Below are positions 1-7,863 of a stretch of 64,000 nt of DNA, in pieces (the first letter of the stretch is position 1; each line of letters begins with the position of its first letter). The notes below the pieces were generated by a model. That model did no database searches and had not been told where the DNA came from. It was given only the letters and a program-made list of their open reading frames with translations. Source of the DNA: Nitrobium sp046350935 (GTDB taxonomy: Bacteria > Nitrospirota > Thermodesulfovibrionia > Thermodesulfovibrionales > Dissulfurispiraceae); NCBI GenBank assembly GCA_046350935.1, contig JAXLZK010000010.1:1-64000 (forward strand). The letters run 5' to 3'. Both the position numbers and the translations under genes were made by a program.

Positions 1-256
1 GTATGAAAAGGAATTCAGAGGAATTAAAAGGCATATAAACCCAACGCGCCCTCTTTCGGGGGAGGAGGGAACAGGGGATTCCTTCCCTTGCAATGCGACG
101 GGATTATTGTATTCCCTCGTGGATGTCTGTTGGTTAATGCTCGTCTCCTCTGGGTAGCGGCCCCCTTGACGCCTCACTCCTCCCCTGTGTCTCAGGGAGT
201 CGAGGAGTCCCTCGCTCCCCTCTCTTTTCTTCTGTCGTCGTCCCGGCAGATCCTCT

Positions 257-313
257 GAGCCGGGATCCAGTCCTCTTCAAAGACTCTGGATTCCGGCTTT
301 CGCCGGAATGACG
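257..313. repeat. Dispersed palindromic repeat (RKPESR/SGESRNPE type)
   Basis: A GGGATCCAG arm at 262-270 faces a CTGGATTCC arm at 286-294. A perfect 7-bp hairpin (TTCCGGC, loop TTTC, GCCGGAA) lies at 291-308 and is followed by AATGACG. Translated, this unit gives the peptide strings FRRKPESR and SGESRNPE, a well-known signature of a short palindromic repeat scattered in many bacterial genomes. It is not a gene. Confidence 0.7.
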
Positions 314-404
314 GCACACAACACAGCTTTCGAGACAATGACGGCAGGAGAGAGACTCCGACTTTCTGACGGGGTGAGGGATTACCAAAACAAAGGGACA
401 CAGG

Positions 405-586
405 GGGGCAGAGGGGGTATCCTCTTCTCTGCAGCGAGCGTCTGGAATCTCAAGGGGGGCAGGTAACGCCCTGTCCCCACGTACTCTTGATCTTGAAGGG
501 GAAACGGATCATTATCAAAGAGAGATATCCCTCTGCGATGAAGGAGGAATTCGCTCGCAAAGAAAGAGCGGTCCCCCCTCTGCCCC
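405..586. repeat. Nested inverted repeat with internal hairpin
   Basis: GGGGCAGAGGGGG at 405-417 is exactly complementary to 574-586. Imperfect complementarity extends inward to about 445 on the left and 548 on the right, including a GAGCG/CGCTC match. Inside it, 455-478 forms a G-rich hairpin with a 9-bp stem (one G-T pair) and a 6-nt loop. No coding potential is seen. It could be a MITE-like element or a transcribed structured tail; which is unknown. Confidence 0.5.
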
Positions 587-643
587 ATGCCGAAAGAGAC
601 CTATTCAGATAGAAACGCCTTGAGAACACATCAGAAAACACCC

Positions 644-1723
644 TCAGTATCCCGCCGACAGGTCCACCCTCCCGACAAGAGGCTCTCCCTGGGCGAAGAG
701 CTTCAGATTTTCCTCGAAGATCTCCATCAGTGCGGAAGCGGGAGACTCGCCCCGATAGGCGCAGTGATGGGTGATCAGCACGTTCTCCAGGGTGTAGAAG
801 GGGTGATTCCGCGGCAGATGGTCGTTGCCGACCGCGTCCACCGCCGCCCCCGCAATCTCCCTCTTCCGCAGGGCCGCAATAAGCGCCGCCTCGTCGACAA
901 TAGCGTCGCGGGCGACATTGATCAGGAAAGCGCTTTTCTTCATGGAGCGCAGCTCAGCAGCCCCGATCATCCCCCGGGTAGACCGCGTCAAAGGAAGACA
1001 GACCGCCACGAAGTCTGACTCTCCCAGCACCTCGCCGATCTCCGGGGCGGCATGCACCCTGTCGAACAATTCGTCCCCGCGCCCCTGCCGGTTGAGCCCG
1101 CACACCCGCATCCCGTTTGCCCGCGCCCTGCGGGCCACCTCCCGGCCGATGCTCCCGGTCCCCAGCACGCCCATCGTCTTTCCCTCCACGGCACGGGACG
1201 GCAGCTCTCCCCATGCGCGTCGCTCCTGCAGCGCCCGATGCCCCAGCAGCCCCTTGCTGAAGCAATAGACAAGCCCCATGACGAACTCGGCAATAAGGTC
1301 TGCATGGGCTCCCCGCGACGCGGTAATCGCCACCTCTCCAGCCCGCAGCAGCTCTTCAGGCAGATGGTCCACCCCCGATTTCGTCGAGTGGAGCCACAGC
1401 AGGCCCGGCAGAAGGGGGAGCAGGCTGCCGAGGCACTCCCTGTCCATACGCCACGTGGCGATGAGCCCCCGTATCTCCGGCAGGGGGCTTTCGATCCGGC
1501 GGGCTCCGGCGAAGAAGCGATACGAGGAGCCCTGGGCCAGCCACTCCCGCAGAGAGGCGCACGCCGCGTAGGGCAGGCAGCGCTCCACGGCCCGGCTCAG
1601 AAGGGTGCGGGCCGGGGGCCTCCTGCGCTCGATCCGAAGGGGAACGAGCTCCAGAGAGGGATCGAGACCGCCGAGACACCCGCCGCGGCTCTGCATAAGG
1701 TGATCGGGAACAAGGATTTTCAT
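644..1723 (-). CDS. D-isomer-specific 2-hydroxyacid dehydrogenase
   Basis: This 359-residue NAD(P)-dependent enzyme of the D-2-hydroxyacid dehydrogenase family interconverts a 2-oxo acid and a D-2-hydroxy acid in the cytoplasm. The Rossmann motif GVLGTGSIGREVARRA is clear, and the region NVARDAIVDEAAL carries the substrate-binding Arg. The catalytic His lies in LITHHCA. The usual catalytic Glu (in xEPLP) appears as Asp in GNDHLP, an unusual substitution. The start ATG at 1723 overlaps the upstream dehydrogenase stop as ATGA, so the two are translationally coupled. It is the last gene of the glycan operon. Its substrate is unknown; phosphoglycerate or erythronate dehydrogenase roles are possible, but the genetic context favours a glycan substituent precursor. 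Confidence 0.85.
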   Translation of the reverse strand: MKILVPDHLMQSRGGCLGGLDPSLELVPLRIERRRPPARTLLSRAVERCLPYAACASLREWLAQGSSYRFFAGARRIESPLPEIRGLIATWRMDRECLGSLLPLLPGLLWLHSTKSGVDHLPEELLRAGEVAITASRGAHADLIAEFVMGLVYCFSKGLLGHRALQERRAWGELPSRAVEGKTMGVLGTGSIGREVARRARANGMRVCGLNRQGRGDELFDRVHAAPEIGEVLGESDFVAVCLPLTRSTRGMIGAAELRSMKKSAFLINVARDAIVDEAALIAALRKREIAGAAVDAVGNDHLPRNHPFYTLENVLITHHCAYRGESPASALMEIFEENLKLFAQGEPLVGRVDLSAGY

Positions 1724-2952
1724 CGTTCGTGAAGGAAGGCCCCTCCTGCCGCACAGGGTGAATAGCCCTCGATCTGGCGCTGCAGCAGCCTCAGGTTCCC
1801 GCTGAACTCCACGGCATACTGCCTGGCGTACCACGCACGGGGAAGCACCCGCTTCCGGAACGCCCCTCTCCGCTTCCGCTGCTCGCTACCGGCTCCCCCC
1901 GCAGCCTCAAGGCGCGCCAGGGCGATCCGCTCCGCGATGCGTACGGGGGACTGCCCAGCCTCCCGGCTTTTCATGAGGAGGCGGGAAACCGCCCCGCTAA
2001 AAAGAGTGCCGGAAATCCTTTCTATCTCTCCGGAGGGCACGCCGCTGTCGTACAGGGAGGAGGCAAAGACCCCCCCGCTGTTCGCCACGAAGCCCGGCAG
2101 GCAGACGATCCCCCGCTCCTGCAGCATCTGCAGAGCCTCTCCGGTATAGGGCGCGTTCGCGATGGGGACGATGCAGCGCGCCCGGACACTGCCTGCGTTC
2201 CCCCGGTGGAGAGCCCATGTTCTTGCCGAGGGCAGCAGGAGATCGACCTCCGCGGCAAGGATCTCCTCCCGCGGGATCTTCTTCCCCGGCATCCTCAGGA
2301 CGCATTCGTCGCCATACTCCTTCCGAAGGGACAGGAGCTCCGGGAGGGGGAGGCCTCCCTCGCCGGTTACGGCGCCCCTGACCGTGGAAACGGCCGCTAT
2401 CCGGAAGGACTCGTGCGGCAACCTCCGGGCCAGCCAGCTCCCCACGCTTCCGAAACCCTCTATGGCGAGGGTGAGGGGCCGCTTGCTCTCCCCGAGAAAG
2501 TCTCTGCACGCCTCCACCGCGCCGGCAACCGAAAGGGCGGTGAAGTAGGAAGTATCCGTCACCTTGCTCAGGGTAATGCCCGCCCCCCGGTAGAGCTCTT
2601 TCAGGTCCTCAGGACCGCAGTTCATGTCCATTCCCGGGTAATAGATGCCCTTCCTGATGAGAGGCGCGAGGCGGTTTCCCATTTCGCGGAGGAGACTCTT
2701 CTTTCCGTCAGGAGAGGCAGAGGACGGGATGGCGATACCGCTCTTCGCCCCGCCCCGCGGCAGGCCGATAAAGCTGTACTTGAGGGTCATCTCCCGGGCA
2801 AGGGTCCTGACCTCCTCCAGGGTGATGTCCTCCTGTATCCTGAGCCCGCCGGAGCTGGTGTTCTCCACGGTCGAGTCCACCACGACGAAGGCGGGCACGC
2901 CGCCGTCCAGCTCGAAATGGATGGAAAGGGAGCGTATCGGGTTGTCTTTCAC
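1720..2952 (-). CDS. Glu/Leu/Phe/Val dehydrogenase family protein (copy 1)
   Basis: This 410-residue protein of the amino-acid dehydrogenase superfamily would interconvert an amino acid with its 2-oxo acid using NAD(P). Family-conserved catalytic features are present: Lys in REMTLKYSF, Lys in the GGAKSGI loop and Asp in YPGMDMNCG. The nucleotide-binding motif is IEGFGSVGSW. The start is GTG at 2952, overlapping the upstream glycosyltransferase stop as GTGA. A longer reading into the upstream gene is rejected because that part is the glycosyltransferase in another frame. The basic C-terminal tail (last ~60 residues) is not part of the usual fold. A second paralogue sits at 21693-22955. A catabolic role looks unlikely inside a glycan operon; substrate unknown. 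Confidence 0.82.
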   Translation of the reverse strand: MKDNPIRSLSIHFELDGGVPAFVVVDSTVENTSSGGLRIQEDITLEEVRTLAREMTLKYSFIGLPRGGAKSGIAIPSSASPDGKKSLLREMGNRLAPLIRKGIYYPGMDMNCGPEDLKELYRGAGITLSKVTDTSYFTALSVAGAVEACRDFLGESKRPLTLAIEGFGSVGSWLARRLPHESFRIAAVSTVRGAVTGEGGLPLPELLSLRKEYGDECVLRMPGKKIPREEILAAEVDLLLPSARTWALHRGNAGSVRARCIVPIANAPYTGEALQMLQERGIVCLPGFVANSGGVFASSLYDSGVPSGEIERISGTLFSGAVSRLLMKSREAGQSPVRIAERIALARLEAAGGAGSEQRKRRGAFRKRVLPRAWYARQYAVEFSGNLRLLQRQIEGYSPCAAGGAFLHER

Positions 2953-3935
2953 TGGGCCAGCCTCCTGTATACCCTGAGTGCGTAGTTTTTGGCAAGGAGC
3001 CGGTAGAGGGGATACGCCTTCCGGTACTGCCGCAGGGAGGCGCACAGCATTCTCTGGGCGTCGGAGAACTTCTCCCTGTCGATGAGATGCCAGCAGTAGT
3101 CGAAGATCAGGCGCGGGATCTTTCCGTCGAGGACCTCCTGTATCTCCCGGTCGTCCCGGTAATACTCGCGCTGCAGCTCCGCGAGCCTGATGAAATGAAG
3201 GGCGTTCCTCAGCGCGTTGCGCCGGTCGTGGATGAGGCTCTTCCCGTGCTCCCTCTTCCGCACCAGCACCCGGTCGATGTAGCCCGCCTTGCGGCGGTAC
3301 GTGACACGGCAGAAGAAGTCGTCGTCCTCGCCGTAGAAGAACCCCTCCCTGAACAGCTCGACCCCTTCCAGCGCCTTCCGGCGGAGGGTGACGCAGCTGG
3401 TGGCCGCAAAACCGCCGTAGCGGATTATGTCTTTCGTGAGGCTCTCCGCGAACAGCCACCGTCCGCGCCCCAGCGTGTAGTGCGGGATGCTCCGGAACTC
3501 CCTCCACCTGTCCACGCCGGAGCGAAGGAGGGTCCTCCCCTCGCCGAAGACCTCGTAGTTGGTAAATACGAAATCGACCTGCGGGTAGTCTCTCAGGAAG
3601 TCGGCCGCGGCTTCGATATGTCCGGGATCGAACAGGTCGTCCGCATCGAGAAAGGAGAGGTACTCGCCCCGTGCCGCCTCCATCCCCTTGTTGCGCGCGG
3701 TGGAGGGACCGCTGTTGTTCTGGTAGAGAGAGCGGATCTGCCCCCTCTCCCGGTAGGGCAGGAGGACCTCTTTCAGGTTGTCCGTGGAGCCGTCGTTCAC
3801 CACGACGATTTCCGTGTTCCGGTAGGTCTGGCCCAGAACGGATTCTATGGCGTGCGCAATGTACCGTGCGCAGTTGTACGCGGGGATGATGACGGAAACC
3901 AGCGGGTCGTCCTTCGTCTCTTTGAACGCATTCAT
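2949..3935 (-). CDS. Family 2 glycosyltransferase
   Basis: A 328-residue GT-A fold glycosyltransferase. The N-terminus VSVIIPAYNCARYI is the nucleotide-sugar binding strand; VVVNDGSTD and the metal-binding FLDADD motif follow. It is predicted to be cytoplasmic or membrane-peripheral, adding a sugar to a lipid-linked glycan. The C-terminal 120 residues are helical and probably select the acceptor. The start ATG at 3935 lies 34 bp after the preceding glycosyltransferase stop, and its stop is coupled to the dehydrogenase-like gene. Donor and acceptor cannot be told from sequence. Confidence 0.88.
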   Translation of the reverse strand: MNAFKETKDDPLVSVIIPAYNCARYIAHAIESVLGQTYRNTEIVVVNDGSTDNLKEVLLPYRERGQIRSLYQNNSGPSTARNKGMEAARGEYLSFLDADDLFDPGHIEAAADFLRDYPQVDFVFTNYEVFGEGRTLLRSGVDRWREFRSIPHYTLGRGRWLFAESLTKDIIRYGGFAATSCVTLRRKALEGVELFREGFFYGEDDDFFCRVTYRRKAGYIDRVLVRKREHGKSLIHDRRNALRNALHFIRLAELQREYYRDDREIQEVLDGKIPRLIFDYCWHLIDREKFSDAQRMLCASLRQYRKAYPLYRLLAKNYALRVYRRLAQ

Positions 3936-3969
3936 CGGCTTTCTCCTCGCGTCCGTAGTAAGGGAATTC

Positions 3970-4896
3970 CTACCATGACCACCGTCGGCGGACCGCCTGA
4001 GCCCGGAGGTACAGACCCCTGCCGAGCAGGAACGATTTCAGCAGGGGCGCGTAGAGGGCGACGTCCCACGGCCTGTACCGGAGCGATCTGAAGAGGTACT
4101 TCCGGGCAGCCCCAGGATGAGAGTAGAGGTCGCTCAGTCCTATCCAGCGGTAAAAGGTCCGGCAGCGGTCCCTCTGCCGGGAGCCCTTCGTTCTGTTTTC
4201 GGGGTACGAGAAGATCCTCCCGTAGCAGCGCAGCGTATCGGCCACCATACGCTCCCGCTTCGTCGGGTCCGTCACCATGTTGCCGTCCCCCGTCCGCCTG
4301 TTTATCGTCAGATAGCCCCCGAGTATCCTGCAGTGGTAGGTGCGGGCGACACGGTAGAACAGGTCCAGGTCCTCCGCGTACTGCAGGGTCTCGTCGAAAA
4401 GTCCTACCCGCCCGAAGCACTCCGCGCGGACCATGACGCTGGACGTCACCATCAGGAATTCGCCGAGGAAGCCGTCCCGTACGGCTTCGGTGTCCTGCTC
4501 GCCGAAGAGGGTCCTCGCTTCGCGGTCCGGATAGAGGAAGACGACGTTGGTGGACACGATCCCCATCCGCTCGTCCCTGCGGAATTCCTCCAGCTGCAGC
4601 TCCAGCTTCACAGGCAGCCAGAGGTCGTCGGAGTCGAGGAAGGCGACGAACTCGCCCCTGCTCTCGCGTATGCCGTGGTTGCGGGCTGCGGCGGGACCGG
4701 CGTTTTCCTGCCGCAGATACCGTATGCGGTCACGGTACCGCGCTAGGACGTCGGGGGTGGCGTCCGTGGAGCCGTCATCGACGACGAGTATCTCGCACTC
4801 CCTCACGGTCTGTCCCAGGGCCGACTCCACCGCCTCGGCGATGCAGTGGGCGCGGTTGTACGCGGGGATGACGACGCTCACCGAAGGCCTCTTCAC
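3970..4896 (-). CDS. Family 2 glycosyltransferase
   Basis: A 308-residue GT-A glycosyltransferase with VSVVIPAYNRAHCI at the N-terminus, LVVDDGSTD, AARNHGIRES and the DxD-type motif FLDSDD. The GTG start at 4896 is chosen because it overlaps the upstream gene stop as GTGA and begins directly before the first beta strand. It probably extends the repeat unit exported by the ABC system at 7.9-10 kb. Confidence 0.87.
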   Translation of the reverse strand: MKRPSVSVVIPAYNRAHCIAEAVESALGQTVRECEILVVDDGSTDATPDVLARYRDRIRYLRQENAGPAAARNHGIRESRGEFVAFLDSDDLWLPVKLELQLEEFRRDERMGIVSTNVVFLYPDREARTLFGEQDTEAVRDGFLGEFLMVTSSVMVRAECFGRVGLFDETLQYAEDLDLFYRVARTYHCRILGGYLTINRRTGDGNMVTDPTKRERMVADTLRCYGRIFSYPENRTKGSRQRDRCRTFYRWIGLSDLYSHPGAARKYLFRSLRYRPWDVALYAPLLKSFLLGRGLYLRAQAVRRRWSW

Positions 4897-5813
4897 TGCC
4901 TCTCCCCCCCGCGCCCCTCTTTCCGGTACTGATGGAGCATCCCCCGTAGGTTCCAATACTTCAGGCCGAGGTCTACGGCCTTTTCACGGTCGTAAAATCT
5001 GAAGAGTCTCTCCACTCCGGTTTCGACGAGCCGGCGCACGAGATAGCGCGGCACCCCGAAGAGCAGGGGGGCGTCCGGCCGGCCGTACCGGACCGCCTTC
5101 TGCCTGCCGTCCCGGAAGGACCTCCCGTACAGCCAGCGGGGCTTCAGCTGCTCGGGGCGGATCTGGTGGTGCACCAGGCTCTTCGGGAGGTAGACGGCCC
5201 CGTAGCCTGCCTTTTCGAGCCGCATCGTGAATTCCGTCTCGCTGCCCATGATGTAGTTGCTCCCGTTCGGCCCGATCAGGGGGTCGAAGCGCCAGCCCTC
5301 CCGGAAGATATCCGCGCGCACCGCCATATTGGGCCCCCAGACGTAGGCCGCCTTGTAGGGGCCTTCGTGAATATTCCAATCCGCCAGGACATAGGCGCCG
5401 ATGAAGAAGGGGTGCTCCCGCGGCAGCGGAACGTCGGGAGAGGGGAACCGGGGGAGAATGCGCCCCCCGAAGACCGGGAAGCCGGGCCACCGCTCCGCCC
5501 CCTCCCGCATCTCGCGGAGCCAGAAGCGGTCGGCAATGATATCGTCGTCGGTAAAGACCAGAAGGGCGCCCCGCGCCTCCTCCACCGCCCTGTTCAGGGC
5601 GTTGTTCTTCCCCTTCCTCGGCTCGCGCAGGCAGGCGATCTGCAGCCTGCCCCGCATCCTCTCCGCCGTCCTCCGCGTTTCTTCGTCGCCGGCATTGTCC
5701 ACCACCAGGACCTCCCAGCGCAGCCCTCCCGCGTCCATGCGGCAGAGGCTCTCGAGGGTCTGCGCCAGCAAGGCGGATCGGCGATACGTCGAAAGCAGGA
5801 CCGAAATATCCAT
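4893..5813 (-). CDS. Family 2 glycosyltransferase
   Basis: A 306-residue glycosyltransferase beginning MDISVLLSTYRRS, with VLVVDNAGD and the acidic motif FTDDDIIAD as the metal/nucleotide site. The middle region AAYVWGPNMAVRADIF followed by GSETEFTMRLEKAGY resembles the acceptor-side ED motif of rhamnosyl- or galactosyl-type GT2 enzymes. The start ATG at 5813 sits just after the TAG of the preceding gene (5815). Specificity is unknown. Confidence 0.86.
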   Translation of the reverse strand: MDISVLLSTYRRSALLAQTLESLCRMDAGGLRWEVLVVDNAGDEETRRTAERMRGRLQIACLREPRKGKNNALNRAVEEARGALLVFTDDDIIADRFWLREMREGAERWPGFPVFGGRILPRFPSPDVPLPREHPFFIGAYVLADWNIHEGPYKAAYVWGPNMAVRADIFREGWRFDPLIGPNGSNYIMGSETEFTMRLEKAGYGAVYLPKSLVHHQIRPEQLKPRWLYGRSFRDGRQKAVRYGRPDAPLLFGVPRYLVRRLVETGVERLFRFYDREKAVDLGLKYWNLRGMLHQYRKEGRGGERQ

Positions 5814-5814
5814 C

Positions 5815-6999
5815 CTACGCCTGTCTCCCGAACAGCTCCCGCAGCTTTTCGGTCTCGGTCCTGAGGTTGAAGTCGCGGACGACTCTCTCGCGTCCGGCCC
5901 TCCCCATCCTCTCCCTCCGCTCGCCATCCTCCAAGAGCAGGGAGATCTTTTCGGCAAGGAGGCGGGAGTGGCGCGGTTTGACGAGGTACCCGTTCACCCC
6001 CTCCTCCACCAGTTCGGGGATGCCGCGGACCCTCGTCGCCACCACCGGCACCCTGCAGGCGAGGGCCTCCATGAGCGAGACGGGCATCGCCTCGGAGGTG
6101 CTGGGGAGGACGAAGACCCTGCTCCTCGAGAGATACCGCACCACCTCCTCAGGGGACCTGTTCCCAAGGAGAGAGACGTTCTCCTCGAGCCCCTCCTCGT
6201 GGATCATCCGCTGGAGGGCTGCACGCTCGCGCCCCTCGCCGATCACGGCGCACCGCAGCCCCGGCCTCTGCTCCTTCAGGATGCGGCACGCCCTCACCAG
6301 GTAGGGGAGGCCCTTCACCGGGTGGAGCCGCGCCACGGAGACCGTATCGATGTCCTTCTGCTCCTCGGCGCCGTGCGGGCTGAAGAGCCCGGTGTCGATC
6401 CCGCAGCGGACGACCCGTATCTTCTCCCGCGGCACCCGGCAGCGCTCCGCCAGATACTCCCTGTTGAACTCGGAGACCGCCACCACGAACTTCGCGTGCT
6501 CCCCCAGCTTCCGGTAGAACCGGTGGGGCGAAAAGAAAACGTCGTATCCATGGGTGGTGAAACTGAAGGGCACCCCCGTCATCAGGGAGAGACAGAGGGA
6601 AAGCTCCGCCGCGGTGGAGGCGAAATGCGCGTGGATATGCCGCACTCCCTCCCGCAGCAGGAGGCGCGCGAACAGGGCGATCCGCTTATAGTTGTAGAGG
6701 AAGAGAGCGTCGAGCTTCCTCATGTACCGCAGCCCCCTCACGTACCGCACCGGCCTCCTGAAAAAGACGGGGAGGGCGTTCAGCACCTTCCGCGCCGTCG
6801 TGTCGCAGCGGGGGTCCCAATACAAGACCTGCTCCTGCAGCTCCCGCGCCCCCTCGCCGAGGGTCCTCTCCCGGGGCCGGCGCAGCGCAAAGAGGGAGAC
6901 ATCCACGCCCTGGCGCCTCAGCTCCAGGACCTCGTTGACCACGAAAGTTTCGGACACCAGGGGAAAGGCGTCGAGCAGGTAGGCTACCCGCATGGTCAT
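5815..6999 (-). CDS. Family 4 glycosyltransferase
   Basis: A 394-residue GT-B retaining glycosyltransferase. The N-terminal domain begins MTMRVAYLLDAFPLVSETF. The C-terminal donor domain carries VSVARLHPVKGLPYLV and the E-x7-E region PSTSEAMPVSLMEALA. The architecture resembles colanic-acid WcaL/AmsK-type transferases. The start ATG at 6999 overlaps the upstream stop as ATGA; a second ATG six bases on is possible. It is part of the coupled glycosyltransferase chain feeding ABC exporter 1. Confidence 0.88.
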   Translation of the reverse strand: MTMRVAYLLDAFPLVSETFVVNEVLELRRQGVDVSLFALRRPRERTLGEGARELQEQVLYWDPRCDTTARKVLNALPVFFRRPVRYVRGLRYMRKLDALFLYNYKRIALFARLLLREGVRHIHAHFASTAAELSLCLSLMTGVPFSFTTHGYDVFFSPHRFYRKLGEHAKFVVAVSEFNREYLAERCRVPREKIRVVRCGIDTGLFSPHGAEEQKDIDTVSVARLHPVKGLPYLVRACRILKEQRPGLRCAVIGEGRERAALQRMIHEEGLEENVSLLGNRSPEEVVRYLSRSRVFVLPSTSEAMPVSLMEALACRVPVVATRVRGIPELVEEGVNGYLVKPRHSRLLAEKISLLLEDGERRERMGRAGRERVVRDFNLRTETEKLRELFGRQA

Positions 7000-7859
7000 A
7001 TGCCCCGGAGCTGCTCCTTCGCGCCCTCCAGGCCGATCTGTCCCGCCTTGAAGTCCCGAAGGATCCCCTTCACCGCCCCGGAAAGCAGGACGGCGGAGAG
7101 CGCCCTGTTGATCCGGTAAACCCCCCGCTTTCTGCGCGCCAGGACATCCAGGACAAGCCCGGAGCCCTGCTCGATGTCGACCAGGTCGTTCTTGAGCCGC
7201 ACCAGGCAGTCGACGAGCTTCACCTCGTGGTACCGGGTGGAGAACAGGGAGCCCTCGTGCTTCCGGTAGAAATAGAGGGGCTCTTTCAGGTGGCGCAGGG
7301 GGAACGCTTTCGAGGTCCGTATCCAGTAGTCGTAATCCTCGGCCAGCTTCGCGGCGGGGTCGTACTCTCCCACCGCGTTCCGCACCGCACGCGTGTAGAG
7401 GAAACAGGGCCCGATGTGGTTGCCCTTTTCGAGGGCCACGGTGTCCGGCAGGCGCACGATCCTGCGATTGAAGAGATTGTCCCCCTGGAAGAGGTAGTAG
7501 TCGCAATAGACGAAGTGGCCCCTCTCCTCACGCAGGAACGAGAGCATCTTTCCAACCGCCTCCTTGTAGTAGAAGTTGTCGTCCGAGATCCAGGTCAGGT
7601 ACTCCCCCGCCGCGGCGGCGAAACCCGTATTGAGACTGTGGGGAAGGCTCCTGTTCCTCTCGTGCCTGATATACTTCATCCTCCTGTCCCGGTAGGACCG
7701 GACGATCTCCGGCGTGGCGTCGGTGCAGCCGTCGTCGACGACGATCAGCTCGATATTGCGGTAGGTCTGCGCCAGGCAGCTCTCGATGGAGTGGCGGATA
7801 TACCTTGCCCCGTTGAACGTGGGCAGAACGATGCTTACCTTGGGCTGCGTCTCTTCCAT
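6996..7859 (-). CDS. Family 2 glycosyltransferase
   Basis: A 287-residue GT2 enzyme with KVSIVLPTFNGARYI, LIVVDDGCTD and ISDDNFYY in place of a classical DxD. The C-terminal third is helical and basic. The start ATG at 7859 follows the ABC ATPase stop (7864) closely, and the longer upstream reading is the ATPase in another frame. It may be soluble and membrane-associated. Sugar specificity is not predictable. Confidence 0.85.
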   Translation of the reverse strand: MEETQPKVSIVLPTFNGARYIRHSIESCLAQTYRNIELIVVDDGCTDATPEIVRSYRDRRMKYIRHERNRSLPHSLNTGFAAAAGEYLTWISDDNFYYKEAVGKMLSFLREERGHFVYCDYYLFQGDNLFNRRIVRLPDTVALEKGNHIGPCFLYTRAVRNAVGEYDPAAKLAEDYDYWIRTSKAFPLRHLKEPLYFYRKHEGSLFSTRYHEVKLVDCLVRLKNDLVDIEQGSGLVLDVLARRKRGVYRINRALSAVLLSGAVKGILRDFKAGQIGLEGAKEQLRGI

Positions 7860-7863
7860 GGGG

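Larger units (their letters stand above)
1..643. other. Non-coding left end with several foldback repeats
   Basis: I see no credible gene here. Short open frames in this stretch are low-complexity translations of repeats. The region lies downstream of the last gene of the minus-strand glycan operon (stop at 644) and holds two inverted-repeat structures listed separately. No clear rho-independent terminator with a T-tract in the minus direction is visible after 644. Confidence 0.6.

Noticed and set aside
134..401. Small open frames at the left end
   Set aside because: They encode the RKPESR and SGESRNPE strings of a dispersed palindromic repeat, not proteins.
1720..3507. A fused glycosyltransferase-dehydrogenase reading of 595 codons
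   Set aside because: The N-terminal 185 codons are the glycosyltransferase in the wrong frame. The GTG at 2952 with a GTGA overlap gives a normal-length dehydrogenase.
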